Positions 1 to 12,599 of a DNA stretch of 64,000 bases are shown here, one piece after another; within the stretch, counting starts at the first letter, position 1; each line of letters opens with the position of its first letter. The stretch comes from Ctenosaura bakeri (Eukaryota; Chordata; Lepidosauria; Squamata; Iguanidae), in assembly GCA_948474755.1 (NCBI GenBank), contig CAOLHI010000059.1:806001-870000 (forward strand), read 5' to 3'. The position numbers and the translations under genes were made by a program. The notes under the pieces were generated by a model, which ran no database searches, had not been told where the DNA came from, and saw nothing but the letters and a program-made list of their open reading frames with translations.

Positions 1-2028
1 TTTTAGCACATGGGATGCTACATTTGTCTCCTTTTTGGGATTCATGTTGCTCCAGAAGAGTAGTTTGGTATGTTGCATGGTGGCATGTAGAAAAACATGG
101 ATTTCCCCCCCCAGGAAAAATCTAAGAATTATTGATTTTGCTCTAGTAATAACTTTAAAAGCACATTCAATGTGAATAATACAGATCCAGACCCAGGTAG
201 TGGGAGGGTTTGTAGGGGATGACCCAACTTTGCTGGCCTCCAGTGGAAGATTGGTCAACAATAATTGTGTCAGGTATAGAATGCTGTGACACCAGGCATG
301 GAGGAACAGAGATAGAGGGTTCATAAGCATTGTCCATCCCCCTTTGCTTCCTCTTTGAGTGATGTTTCATTTGAACAGGAGAGCACATAGCAGATCAGGT
401 AGCAGGTTTTCTTGCTGCTTTGTGATTTGAGCAGGGCTTAATCAGGTGACTGGAGTGACACTTGTCCTAAGCTTATCCTGCACTAGGTTGCTCCGCTCTC
501 TTGCTCCTTTCCAGGCTCAACAAAGTTAAAACGGGTTCTCAGTTAGTGGCCCTTATTCAACCAAGTTATCTGTGTCCGGTATCCTTATTCCATGATTGGT
601 CATCAATGTTGTATTGTAACCAATGTTCTGAAGTGATTACTTTCAAATTTCATTTCATTGAAAAGATTTTTCTTCAGTGTTTAGGTTTGAAGGGGAATTC
701 TTATAGAAAGTGACAAATCAAATAGTGGGGGTTGGTTAAGTTAATGAGTTTTAACTTTATGCACTGGATTTAGTTACAGAAGAGTAATTCTCTTTAATTA
801 GCGTGAAACCAGAAACCAGCAGCAGATCTCTGTGTTTTTAAACCTGGATGTATCGCTTTTTAGGTCTGCCAAAAACTAGTGTATGAAAAGTTTTTAGTAC
901 CTTCCTTCCCCTTAAATTGAATCCAACAACTTAATGGAAGCAGATGTTGATGTAAGAATTTAAAGACAAGTTGTCTAACAAAAATTATGTCCACGTATAC
1001 TTTTGAATTTGTTTCATTATAATATTTAGCATGTGCTTAATTTGCCTCCCCCCATTCAAAGATGTCAGTTGAAGTACTTATTGGCCCTTGGAATGTGAAG
1101 AAGTTTTGCTTTATAAACTTAAATAAAATAAACATGCTAAATTGGATCACATTCTAATCCCTATTTTCCAAAGAGTCCAGCTCACTGGAATAAAGTGAAT
1201 GGAAGGATGGAATTATTGCTGTTATACCATGTGCTAAAGGAAGGTTTTGAATGCATACCGTTGTATGAAGCTTGGCTCTTTATCTACTGCACCAAAGTAA
1301 GCAAAATGTCTTGTGGACCTTTGAATGTTAGCAGTCTGACCCAGTTTAGAGTTTTGCACTCACAGAAGCAAGTTCATGCTGTAGTCCTAGGCTTGATGTA
1401 AGAGCCAGGACTATACAAAGATGTATTAAGTTCCCCTTGACTTCCACTTCCCACTTTTTAAAAGACCTAATTCCTGTGGATAAGCAGTTTGAGAGGGGAG
1501 GTCAGATTCACTCCCAATGCTGCCAAACAGGTGATTGACAAGATTCCATCTTCTTTTACATGATTATATGCATGCCACCCTTGGAATGTGTTATGTATGC
1601 TCTTTGGATCTGATAATTTAAGTATCATATCTCTTAATATTGGCTATTGCTTACAGTATCTTTTCCCCACCTCCACTTGCAAATTTAGCCATCTGATCTG
1701 TGCCATGTGGGTCTAGTTTCCTTCCTGGGTGAAAACATTAATTTGCAAGTTTTATTTAGATTTCTTTTTAAAGCTGCCTGTCCTCTCTTTCTTTTATTAA
1801 GGGTTTCAAAACAAACAGGAACTGGTTGTTGATAGAATGTATGAACTCAGCCACTGCTGCAAAGTCATCTTGTTTAGAAGTTAAACTGCCTCCAAGCTGT
1901 GCAGTAATATCTTTGCCTTCCATCTTGCTGAGAAAAGGTCACAACAAACACATTGATCTTCAATATCAGGGACTTTTATTGTTTTCTCTACAATTTTTTT
2001 CCTATTATTAGAAAGGGAGATCCTCTTA

Positions 2029-2054
2029 TAAACAAACACAAACAAACAAACAAA
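2029..2054 (+). repeat. (CAAA)n simple repeat
   Basis: About six CAAA units in a row, slightly imperfect. Ordinary intronic microsatellite. Confidence 0.8.
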
Positions 2055-3105
2055 TATCGGCCCATAATTTTATGGGACATGAAGATTTCTGCTTGGTTTT
2101 GTGATGTCCTACTTTTTTCTCACAGATTGCATTCCACAGTGTTTAATTTTAGAAGTGTGTATCTTGTGCCTGAAGTTACTCTAATGTTGTTGTTACATAG
2201 CTGGCATGCAGCCATTTACTGTATATTCCATATTACCATATAAGGCCAATGGAAAATTAGCCAAGGAAAAAAGCACACCCAAAGGAAGCTAGGAAACTGG
2301 CAGTGGATAAAATTGTAAGGAAAACACAGCAATAGTATGTTTCTATGCTTATCATGTGGCTGTGTACATTAACTAATCATTGGGCTTGATTTCAGAAATA
2401 GCTTTAAGGTCTTATCATGGAACTGGATGATACCTTGGGAACAAATGTTCTTGGGATCACATGTAGGTTCAGTAAAGGTCAGTAAGAGGAATAATATTGT
2501 TGAGATCACTGTATTTAGCTTGTTGAGCAGGAGCCAAGCATCTTTCTTTAAGGAAGTTGGGATTTAGAGACTGTGCTTTAGATGTAACAGGAAAATGTAG
2601 TTTCCTTTACATGAGTGAGCTGCTGTGAACATTTAGTTCACAGATTTCTTCATCCCTCCTTTTGTGCTTCCGCATTCCATTTTAATCACAGCTCAATGTT
2701 ATATTCAAAATATTAAAACTTTGGATAATTTATATTCTATTCAATGAACAAGTCAGGTTCATAAACCATGGTTGGATTTTACTTGCTTAAACATTGCAGA
2801 GTTTTTAAAGTTTAGATGTAATGGGAAATGGTGGTATTTTAGATTAATATTCATTTATGTTCATTTATCATTGGTAAAGCTCTGTCGGTAGATCCAGGAA
2901 GAGATTGTTCCTTCTTACCCCACCTTTGCACCTCAATTTGTGCTCTGGATGGCTGGGAACGCCTTGGGATGGCAGGAGAGGAGGAGAATGTCTTGTTGTG
3001 GGTGAACAGATGCTCCCCAGGGAGGGACATAACCACTTCCTTAACCTTTTGATGGAGCTTCTTCATCTGTGCAATCTGGTTCCTATGCACACATTCTCAA
3101 GTTGC

Positions 3106-3292
3106 CTATTGATTTATGGCAGTCCCATAAATTTGATAGGGTTTTCTTAGACAAGGAATACTCTATGGTGCTTTTGACAGTTCTTTCCTCTGAAATATAG
3201 CCTGGTATTCATTGGCAGTCTCCTATCTAAGTACTAACCAAGGCTGGCCCTGCCTAGGTCGCAAGATCAGATGAAACTGGTGCTTTTAAGGA
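3106..3292 (-). mobile_element. 5S-rRNA-derived SINE (5S-Sauria type), old copy
   Basis: Read on the minus strand, the segment around 3210-3290 resembles the 5S rRNA gene (the + strand reads GTCTCCTATCTAAGTACTAA, then CCCTGCCTAG, the reverse complement of the 5S internal promoter region). It is joined to a tail with GGGTTTTCTTAGACAAGGAA. The same composite occurs at 13.9, 34.0 and 53.9 kb, which defines the family. Diverged and 3'-truncated. A 5S head on a squamate SINE is an established class; family naming is from memory. Confidence 0.75.
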
Positions 3293-3449
3293 ATTAATTC
3301 AAATACCACACCCTAAAGTACCAGGAGATTGAAGATGTTCTGTGAGTAACTGTTGAACATTAATACTCATATAGTCTTTATAAATTATTTGATTGAAGAA
3401 ATTGAGGGCATTCTTAACAAACTGAGGGCATTCTTATCAAATTTGGAAT

Positions 3450-4353
3450 TGAGGACATTCTTATCAAATTTGAAGATGACACCAAATTAGGAGAGGTAGC
3501 TAGCTAGATCCAGTGGACAGGATCAAAATTCAAAATGACCTCAACAGATTTGAGAGCTAGGCCAAAACTACCAAAATGAATTTCAACTGGGAGAAGTGTA
3601 AGGTACTACCCTTGGGAATAAAAAATGAAATGCACAGATATAAAATGGATGACACCTGGCTCAACCACAGCACATCTGAAAGAGATACAGGAGTCTTAGT
3701 AGACCACAAGCTGAACATGAGTCAACAGTGTGATGCGGCAGCTAAAAAAAGTCAGTGTGATTCTAGGCTGTATCAATAGGAGTATAGTGTCTAGATCAAG
3801 GAAAGCAATGGTGCCACTCCTTTCTGCTTTGGTCGGACCCTACCTGGAATACTATGTCCAGTTCTGGGCACTACAATTCAGGAATGATATTGACAAGCTG
3901 GATTGTGTCCAGAGGAAGGCAACCAAAATAGTGGAAGGCCTGGAAATCATGCTGTATGAGAAGCAACTTAGGGAGCTGGCTATGTTTAGCTTGGAAAAGA
4001 GAGGGTTAAGAGGTGCCATGACAGCTGAGTTTAAATATTTTAAGAGATGTCATATGAAGGATAGAGCAAACCCTTTCTGCTACTCCAGAAACTAGGACAT
4101 GGAGCAATGATTTCAAGCTAAAGAAAAAGACATTCCATCTAAACATTGGGAAGAACTTCCTGATGGTAAGAGTAGTCCAATAGTAGAATACACTGTCTGG
4201 GAGTGTGGTGTAGTCTCCTCCTTTGGAGATTTTTAAACGGAAGCTGGATGGCCATCTGTTGGGAATGCTTTGATAGTGTATTCCTGCATGGCAGGGGGTT
4301 GGACTTGATGGCCCTTGAGATCTTTACGAGCTCTATGATTCACTGATTCTAAG
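3450..4353 (+). mobile_element. CR1-like LINE, 5'-truncated, C-terminal reverse transcriptase and 3' tail
   Basis: Two overlapping + strand frames (3576-3779 and 3730-4095) together encode the C-terminal end of a CR1-type reverse transcriptase: LVDHKLNMSQQCDAAAKK, then YLEYYVQFWALQFRNDIDKL, CVQRKATKIVEGLE and SLEKRGLRGAMTAEFKYFK. They lie in different frames, so the copy is frameshifted and dead. The 3' end at about 4335-4352 (CTATGATTCACTGATTCTA) matches the short ATTCTATG-type tail repeats of CR1. It is inserted next to the 5S SINE remnant. Confidence 0.85.
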
Positions 4354-5769
4354 TCCCTGAAGAAGGAAGAGATATCACATTTATCCAAGCCCTGCATATG
4401 CAGGCTGTGCCCATTCCAGGAGATGAAAGAATTGAGGAGGGGTGAATTTGTAAAAGAAAAAGTTCTTGTCCTGACAGAGAGATTTGCTCTGCAAACTCAG
4501 AGGGAGAATAAAGATCAGGATACCAATATAGTGAGGCTGAATATGAAGTAAACTCTTGTCAGTTTGCTGTTGGAGTTGTTAAAGTATTTATTCAGGCACA
4601 GATGCTCTGAGGTGGTGAGTGATTATTAGGATGAGAGCAAAACAAGCACGTTTTTTCTCTGTTCTCTGATTCTGTCTGCCATGTGTACCAGTATGCTGGT
4701 TTAATGTTTTAAGGCACATTATAAACTTCTTCATGTGTCAGTTCCGGAACATAAATCATGGCGCTGACAGAACAGGTCCTGAAAAGAATTAAATGGACTT
4801 CTTCCCATGCCCTCTTCTTCCTCATTTCAAATTCTTGAAAGATTTGTAATGAGAAACAAGCATCGTTTGCCCAGGCCTGCTCATTCCAGCAAGGAAATGC
4901 CATATTTGGCCTCTAAGGTGCTACAAGGTTCTCTTCTCTTTCTGTCTTTCCCATCTGCTGCAGACGGCTCCCTTTCTGGAATGCACTCATGTTTGAACAT
5001 CATATTTACCATCACAGTCTATACTAGGGCCAGAGGGTGGAGGCAGTTGCCCTGGATCTCTTGTATGCATTAGGACTCATATGTGGAGTGGGGAATCACA
5101 TCAGTATTGATTTGGCTGTATTGTTGCTAATCCATTTCTTTTAGAGTTCCACAAACTTGAACTCCGTAAACATACTAGAAAAAGACGCAGCAGGAAGAGA
5201 CCTCAAATTAACCTCCTGCTCTGGGCTTTTCTGTATCTTAAAAAGGCCTTGGTGTATTCATATTATGATTTCTTGCTCTGAAGGTGAATAGGAAAGGATT
5301 GTACTGCATGTGCTTTGGGTTTCTTCCTTCCTTTTTGATGTCATTTAACCTTGTTTGGGGAGTACTGTACAGAGAAACATTTCAATTGTATTATTATCCA
5401 GAGTGTCATTTGCTCTCTGATCAATAGAGGGCACTCCAATAACAAAAATGCACATGATTGTTTTACCTCCTCTCTTCACCTGTTCAGTGATTCACATTAG
5501 AGATGTTTTCATACATTCAGATCTCATGAGTTGAAATGGTAAATTGTACTTGGCACACAGGACTTGCAGAGTTTACAGGTTTGGTAGCTGACACAAAATT
5601 TATTGTCAGAGCAAAGTTATTCAATATTCTTGCTTCTGCATTATATCAAGACTCTGAAAATGTTTGATTCTAGTGTTTGAGATTAGTAGCAGGAAACTGA
5701 AACTCCACAGTTAGAGCAGTTACTGCAGAATTCACATCACATAAAATCATTTAGATTTTAGTGTGTTAA

Positions 5770-5865
5770 TACAGTCCAGCCTTTTCAACTGGTGCCCTCC
5801 AGATGTATTAGGCTACAATTCTCAGCATTCCCAGACATGGTGGCTGGAGATGATGGCATATGGAG
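5770..5865. mobile_element. Palindromic MITE fragment, probably hAT-related
   Basis: Contains GGTGCCCTCCAGATGTATTA followed by CTACAATTCTCAGCATTCCC and GGTGGCTGGAGATGATGGCA, the left arm and centre of a very common reptile palindromic element whose ends read GCCCTCCAGATGT. The right arm is lost. Related copies lie at 6904, 27806 and 28326. Confidence 0.6.
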
Positions 5866-6408
5866 ACCAGTACACCAATAGAGCACTGAGGTAGGGGAAG
5901 GATAGTATAGTTTATCATAGTTTACAGCTCCTATCCATTCAGACTGACTGTCTAGTTGCTTTGAGTACGAAGAGGGCTTTTACTGTTTGGACTGCTGGCT
6001 GTCTTCGTCTTTCACAAAAGTGGAGGCTCTCAGAGTCCACTCTGAAGGCTTATGGAGCCTGATGTCTGTGGGTGCATTTTGTGCTGATATGTCTGGAAGT
6101 TCTACCAGTGCCTTTTTGTGGAATGCAAGGGTATCTCGGATTATCTGTATGACCACTCCTTGTTATCCTTAAAAAAAATTATAGAGCCTGCTCAGCCTCT
6201 GGGTATACTGAGGAACTAACAACAAAATGTATATGCATCGACATATACAATGCAAAGAATAAAAAATTGTGATGAAACTAGCTAAACAAAGGCTGGAGCC
6301 CATATTAGGGCTCCAGATGGTGATGGCAGTGAAAAAGTATTCTTTCTCTCACCTTTATGTATCTGGGCAATGTAGGCCAGTGGAACTCCGCTAATGATCA
6401 GGAGTCCC

Positions 6409-6894
6409 TTACGGTTTGCTATGGAAAGGTAAAGTCCTAAGTAGCCATCTGACAATATGTTTTGAAGATAGAATTGTTTGCATTAATTGCATCTTGGACA
6501 CCATACCTGATTCAGCAGCTTTTAATACCTTTACTATGGTATATTTTTGAATCAAACACTGCAGAGATGAGGGTGGTACTAGTCCTTCCTGGTGTGCCCT
6601 TTCCTTCCTAGAATGCTGATTCCAAGAGTGTTGCTCAATAACAACTGCTGTCACTATGTAGCCTTTTGAGTTCTTCTGTCCATAAGAACCTGCTAAGGCT
6701 CTAAGGCCAGTTTTGGAGGATTTGCTCTTTAACTTGTCCTTAATAGATATTTCACTGGTGGGTACCAGGCTACTCAGTATTGATGTAACATCTCTGCCAT
6801 GTTGTTTCCAATCAATTTTCCACCTGTTTATCTTAATCAGTGATGAAGCACTGGGTTTATATGTTCTACCAAGTACCATTTGTGGGGCCATCAA
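6409..6894 (-). other. Unassigned 161-codon open frame, probably transposon debris
   Basis: Longest minus-strand frame of the window apart from the one in the tandem-repeat region. The translation (for example KSKSSKTGLRALAGSYGQ, IEQHSWNQHSRKERAHQEGL, KVLKAAESGMVSKMQLMQ) matches no family I recognise. There are no neighbouring exons and no clear splice sites that would join it to a gene. The surrounding 5.9-6.9 kb also looks like degraded mobile DNA. Could be a gag-like or transposase remnant, or chance. Confidence 0.2.
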
Positions 6895-6903
6895 TAATTT
6901 GCC

Positions 6904-7034
6904 CTAGCCTTTTCCAACCTGATGCCCTTCAGATGCTTTAGACTGCAGGTCCTAGGATCCCTGGCTGCTATTCATCCTGGGTGGAGATGATGGAGACTGA
7001 AGCCCAAACACCTACAGGGCATCACGAAGGACAA
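6904..7034. mobile_element. Complete small palindromic MITE
   Basis: Left end CTAGCCTTTTCCAACCTGATGCCCTT corresponds, as inverted repeat, to the right end AGGGCATCACGAAGG...GACAGGTCTAG, with an internally self-complementary centre. It ends about 100 bases upstream of the TACC2 acceptor at 7138. Non-autonomous; probably hAT superfamily by similarity to the family with GCCCTCCAGATGT ends. Confidence 0.65.
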
Positions 7035-7138
7035 GACAGGTCTAGCATCTGTGTAGTAATATGAAACACATAAAACATGTATATTGATTTTGTTTTACAG
7101 ATATTACTATTTTACAATAATGACCAATTATTTTGCAG

Positions 7139-7279
7139 CATTTCTGAGTCTGGTGGTTGCCAAGATACTGAGAGTAGTGTCTCACCTGTTCCTGACCAGA
7201 GATCTCCGACTCCTCAACCAGCTATTGAGGCAGAGCAACCTGACCAGGAGAACAAGAGACTGACAGTGGAAACAAAGAG
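7139..7279 (+). CDS. TACC2: TACC2 coding exon, last long-isoform-specific exon
   Basis: The exon sits between acceptor ATTATTTTGCAG and donor GAG|GTACTG. It starts with one base that completes a codon, then reads ISESGGCQDTESSVSPVPDQ ... NKRLTVETK, and ends with AG. With the G at 53359 this makes AGG (Arg), giving ...ETKR|SSDSEEAF. Length and phase, Ile-Ser start and Arg end fit the exon preceding SSDSEEAF in mammalian TACC2 long isoforms as I recall them; residue identity is low (acidic, Ser/Pro-rich, disordered). It is 141 bases, a multiple of three, so skipping keeps frame. TACC2 is a centrosome and microtubule-associated protein; this stretch lies N-terminal to the conserved part and has no known domain. 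An upstream AG at 7099-7100 could extend the exon in frame by 38 bases plus phase change; less likely. It must join the giant exon outside the window. Confidence 0.82.
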
Positions 7280-7980
7280 GTACTGTGTGTGCCATTTGTC
7301 AAAAGAAGCCTTTGTCCTTCATTGTTTCTTGGTTTTGAAGTATTCTGCTGCTCTTGTGTTGCAAACATTTGCCTGCTATTACTTGAGATAGTCACTTACT
7401 ATGGAGAGATAGATATTTCCTCTCTCAAGGTGAAGGCTTCAGCCCAGATTGATATATTACAGCTGGTATAGTTGAGGGACTATTAAATAAAAGTTTGGGG
7501 TACAAATTAACCTAGAGACAAATTTTAATCAGCAGGAGTGAGACTGAAGGAAATATTGAGCTGGTTTCAATAATGTGCTGGCTTCTTCCTTTTTCTCCCA
7601 TTGTACTGGCTAAAAACATACATTTAAACATTGTAGTCCAGTTTTCACTCCCCAAAAAATGGATTTAGAGGTGAGGTCACTGTGGGTTATGAAGATATTT
7701 TCTATTCCATTGAAGTGAAATCAGTGCCTCATGAACATTATATGATCCATTACACTGATAGGAATTAATTTGTTTTGAGAAGTTACTGCAATACAAAGTA
7801 TGCCATACACTGAAGCTGTTGAAAAGAAAGACTTTCTTAATATTTCTGCTTAACAAACTAAGGTAAAGTATTCCCTTCCTTTAATGTGCTCAGGGAGGCA
7901 GTGAAACCCAATGTAATTTTGATCAAGTAAAAGCCAAAAACAACCCCATTTATGATCTATCATAACAGCTTAGCAAACTT

Positions 7981-8052
7981 CTTTTACTACAACTTCCAGA
8001 CAGTGGCCATGCTGACTGGGCAGATTCTGGGAAGTGTAGTCCAAAGAAGCTG
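7981..8052. mobile_element. Palindromic MITE fragment
   Basis: CTACAACTTCCAGACAGTGG ... GGGAAGTGTAGTCCAAAGAA: the self-complementary centre of the common 'ACTACAACTCCCAG' reptile element. Ends not preserved. Confidence 0.5.
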
Positions 8053-9330
8053 TTTTCTATGCTCTGTATATCATAGTGGTGATATCTGAGATGATCTACC
8101 ATTACTTCATCTCAAAGTAATTTCATTTAAATACCTCTCTTCCCCTAAATCACCTTCATAAACAGAGATTTCTAGTACAAATATGGCCCAACACACAAGA
8201 CTTTAATTTTACACATCATGCTAATCGCAGACCTGGCCATTCGTTTTGTTGCCATGAAACCCTTGCTGGATGTTTTTGTGATCACAAAAGCCAGCTATAA
8301 ATCATGAAGTGTCAAAAGATTTTCTAATTTGGAACCAAAGGGATTTATCTTGGCCATAGCTTGTCCTTCCCCCCACAGTCTGTAACCTTGCTGAAATGAG
8401 ACGCATGCTTATGTCTATGTTGGGTGCAAAAAAAACAACAACAAAACAAGGGAGGGGATGTGTTTTGATTCTGATTAATGGTTCGTATGACTTATGAATT
8501 TGTGCCCCTGTTAATGGAAAGGTCATACTATGGAACTGAGAATATTGAACCATGTATTCCCTGAGGGACTTGTTTCCCCCACCCCACCGATTCAATCTGG
8601 CAGCTTGTGACAATTGTTCTGTGCCTTACCAGAATTCACAAGAAGTGCGGGCATCTATCATGCATCAATTAGCACAAATGAAAATGGCAAAAAATGTGAT
8701 ACATATGTTGTTGTTCCTTCCACTTCAGTGAATAACAGTGGGAGGTCAGATGTCTCAGGGCTGCAGGAAAGATATAGAATGTATGACGCAGGCATTGAAC
8801 TGCTCTCTCAAATGTGTTACAGAAGACCTAAAACATCAGTAAGCTGTTTGGGGTGTTAGGCTTAATGTTGTTCTACATTATCAGAAAGAATGCAGCAGAG
8901 CAACATGGGAGTCCTAACAGAATGATTGTCACTGTAGTTTTTCTAAAGGGAATTGATAAGTGTTTCCCAAGCACTTAATGGAAATACTTTGTCCTTTGTG
9001 TATGTGCCTTTTTGAGAATGTTGCTTTGTATCTGTTTGGGTTTTTCTTTGAGATCCAAAGCATACAAACAGGAAGGAAAAGAAAATTTTGATGAACTCAA
9101 GAGGTGGCAGAATTAAACATGTCATCAGGTCTTTGTAGAATATGCTGCCATTTGAGCTTAAAGGAAACCTTTATTTTGGCTTATTTCTTAATATTTGTAT
9201 TATCCAATGCTGTTTTGTAAAAAGCACATCCCAGCTTGCATGCATACATTCTAAATGAGACAGAAAACACAAAAATATTTTGAACAGGAGAAGACAAAAG
9301 ACTTTGGGCTATCTAAATGAAGAAGAATAA

Positions 9331-9416
9331 GACTGCAGTCCTGTGTGTACTTATCTGGGAGTAAGATACATTCAACTTAGTTCAGCTTGCTCCTGAGTCG
9401 ACAAATATGGCATTAA
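9331..9416 (+). repeat. Dispersed repeat with CTTATCTGGGAGTAAG core
   Basis: GCAGTCCTGTGTGTACTTAT CTGGGAGTAAG resembles segments at 15450-15512 and 21397-21480. Together they suggest one short, partly palindromic family (consensus near 'ACTTATCTGGGAGTAAG'). Probably an old MITE. Confidence 0.45.
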
Positions 9417-11023
9417 CCTACACAGATCATTAGAATGAAAATATGAGGAGTGTCTTAAGAAGGGAGAGAAACAGAGACAAGCATTAAGTGAAGGTGTAAG
9501 GACCAGCAAAGGAGAGAAAATGAAATAGGTTGTTGAAAGGGCATAGTAATATTAGTAGAATGAGGAGTCCAGGCTGCCAACTGTGAAAAGAGATCAGGGC
9601 AAGTAATACCATAGAAAAGTAAGTAAGATGCATCAGCTTAAGCATAATATGGAGTGTCATATATGGAATCATATAGGAAACCAGTGGAAAGGGAAGAGGA
9701 ACATTGAACAAGATTAATCAAAGGAGTAGATAAGTCCAAATCGGAGATAAATCTATTTTATTATGTTATATTTACTTCCTGAGTTATCTTGCAGGCTTAG
9801 GGTGGCATATAGTGACCTTAGCAGTCTTTCCTCAAAGTGCCGGTAACCCAAGCAATTATGTTTGGGCGGCTTGAGGAAATATTGGATTGCTGAGTGTGAA
9901 GAACAACAGGCATTATGCTCATTAAACTTTCTGTGTTTTTATAAGTAGAGTGAAATGGAAAACCAGAAGATCAGGCAATAAAACATTGCAGTAATCAATA
10001 CCAATAAAACAGCGATCTCATTGAAAATTTCTGTGATGCTCACCATGAGTCCCTTGTGACACCATCTGACAGTTTACTTGTTGAGCAGCAAGAGGCTTGT
10101 GCTATAATAGTTTAATAAAACAGCATTCTTTCTAAGCAAGTAAGTTAGAGCTTGTTTGTTTGTTTGCTAGCTCATTTACAAATTTGTCTTCCAGAACCCA
10201 CAACAGAGCTAGGAGAACACACAATAGAATGACCACAAGCTGTGTAAAACATATTAATTATTAGATTGTATTGGTCAAAAGTAGACCCACAGTTTCTCCA
10301 TTACCACTCTGTTTCTCACTCTGGGCGCATTTCCATGGCTGTGCAATGTAGGGATCTGCCAGAATCTTGATATGTCATCAATGTGTATCTGAATGGCCAC
10401 AGAGCTTCGGTCTGGTCTTCATTTGTTATGTCTATTGTCAGTTGGTAGCTTACTGTTTCTGGTTTGTCCTATCCCAACCAATGGCAACCTGCGTGAAACA
10501 TTTAGGATATTTTGCAGAGGTATTCTACCAGTGGTGAAAGATATCTATTTGTGATTTTCCTCACTTGTGTTTCTTGCATTTAGCATGCTTTGTTTGTGAT
10601 CACTCATTGGAAGGCAAACACAGGTTTTATTAGTATGTCTGGCTCTTGAGGCATGTGTCTTTGAGGAAATCATGTTGTGGGAATGTTAAAATGTAGAGAA
10701 TACAAATGCTCTTGTGTAGTTTGACCACCAGTTAAACAATCCAGGGACTGTGGTTTCTTTCTTGGTTTGTTCAGTGGGAACATACCAAGGAAGAGAAGCT
10801 GCCTGCTCCCAGATGACACAATAAACCGACAGCAGAACTTCACAGGCTGCTTAGCTGCTCCTGCTAGAAGCAACCACAATTGAGCAGCAAGACTGATTGT
10901 GTTGTTTATTAGAGACAAGCTGGAGTTCCTGTGGAACACTGGCCTGTCACTGTACTGTCTTCCTGTACACATTTGATGAAGAAGCACATCTCAGTTTCAG
11001 CACATTAAGCACCAAAGGAAGAG

Positions 11024-11145
11024 TAGACTGGCCCCTCAACTTTCGTGAGGGTTCAGGGCACAGAGCACTCTTGAAAATCAAAAAACTGCAAATAACTCCT
11101 CCCCTGCCCAAGTGAGTGTTCTCCCTCCCATTCCCTTCCAGAGAA
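11024..11145 (+). mobile_element. Left-end fragment of TA-flanked mariner-like MITE
   Basis: TAGACTGGCCCCTCAACTTT followed by CGTGAGGGTTCAGGGCACAG and CTGCAAATAACTCCTCCCCT parallels the left ends of the elements at 31770, 49676 and 54193 (TACAGTCAGCCCTCCACATTTG). The right end is missing. Confidence 0.5.
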
Positions 11146-11319
11146 GAAAAAATGGAAACAAGAAAAGATGGAGGGGAAATGTAAATAAAAGAAATATGAA
11201 TATTTAAATACTGGTTAACCAGTTGTGTGAGTCCAAACTAGAAGAAGCAATTATATGTAATTTTTTGTTTGGCTTTATTTTGTTTTGTTTTGCTTTTTAA
11301 TGATTTATATTATATACAC

Positions 11320-11515
11320 ACACACACAATAATAATATAACAAGATAAAAAGAAATTCTTGAAAATAATGGAGAACAGTATTGTGTATGCAATGTATGGA
11401 AAATAGAATTTTGTAAGAAATGTAATATGTAAGTTCAGATCAATGATGATGTATCTTTATTTCGTATAAATAACTGAATATAATTTGATATTAATAAAAA
11501 AATGAAAAAAAAAGA
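11320..11515 (+). mobile_element. Possible L1 3' end with A-rich tail
   Basis: A/T-rich stretch ending TTGATATTAATAAAAAAATG then an A-run at about 11506-11513, similar in style to the L1 tail at 50131-50672. No coding part is present. A plain A/T-rich intron segment is possible. Confidence 0.3.
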
Positions 11516-12599
11516 ATGTGAAAAGACTAGCCTTGTTTTGCATTCTGCAGAGAAAAATCCTCATTACATTTCATTCTCATCTTTTAGCTATAGTGGTAGC
11601 AATTTTACAGGTAGGCTTGAGGCAGCATCCATGTCTTTATGGAGCTTTGAGAGTTCCACTACCCCACTGTTGGTTAGTGTCCATTGAAACAGTAACCTTT
11701 AGGTTTAAACAAGAGGTGGGTAAATACCGGTTAAGAGCAGGGTTTGATAATCCTGCTACCCCTTATTCTCTTTGTTTACTCACTACTTTTAGATCTCACT
11801 GTTTCTCCATGGAGCCTACAGTGGTTTTTTTAGTCTCCCTTCTCTTACTGTAGCCTCCCAGCAATTCAGTTTTAGGTATATTAGACTGGGAGTTAGACCT
11901 GACCGATCAAGTTTTGTGAGTGAGTGAGGAAATGAATCTAATTCTTCCCTGGTCTGAGTCCAACTATCTCATCTGCACATCATGCTGGTTCTGTTCTTTT
12001 CATCAGGCCTGATTTGTGTATAGTATATAGAAGCAAACCCATAAGCAGAGTATGAATGAGTGGCATCATTCATCTAAGACTGTGCTGATGAAGAATGAAC
12101 CCCCTGTCCTGACAGTGAAACATAATGACTTCATGATAGCTGTGCTCTGCATGCCTTTAAAGGCTTTTGAGTAGCTACAGCCAACACTGATTCAAGGCAA
12201 ACAATATGGAAAGCCTTGAGGAAGAAACCCTTCTGGTTTGACTAGAGCAGCCCTGGAACCAAGGGACTATGTCAGCTCCACCAAATAACCTAGCATGGAA
12301 AGTTAACTTGAAAAAGAAAGAATATAATGACATACTGAAGCCATTTGTAATTGTTAGATGGTACAGTGACACTCGTTGGACCCAGATAATTATCCCACCA
12401 CTGCTCAGTTGGTTTCAGCATGCCATTTTGGTGATTCTAAAAGGCCAGCTTTAGAATGGAAGACTCATTCTGGATTTTAGATCAGCGGGGTAAATTCTGC
12501 TTCAGCTACCTCAGAGTAATGTGGCCCATGGGCCTACCATATATAGCAAGGTTTTCTTGGTGGTGGCACACAGAACCCTTTTCTGTCAGAGATACAGTT

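Larger units (their letters stand above)
1..7138 (+). other. TACC2: TACC2 intron (upstream part)
   Basis: No exon with supporting splice sites or recognisable protein was found before the acceptor at 7138. By gene order this should be intron between the giant long-isoform exon (outside the window) and the exon at 7139. Bases 1-3100 look like unique A/T-rich intronic DNA with short spurious open frames. From 3.1 kb on there are repeat remnants listed separately (5S-derived SINE, CR1, MITEs). Assignment as intron is inferred from the gene model. Confidence 0.75.
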
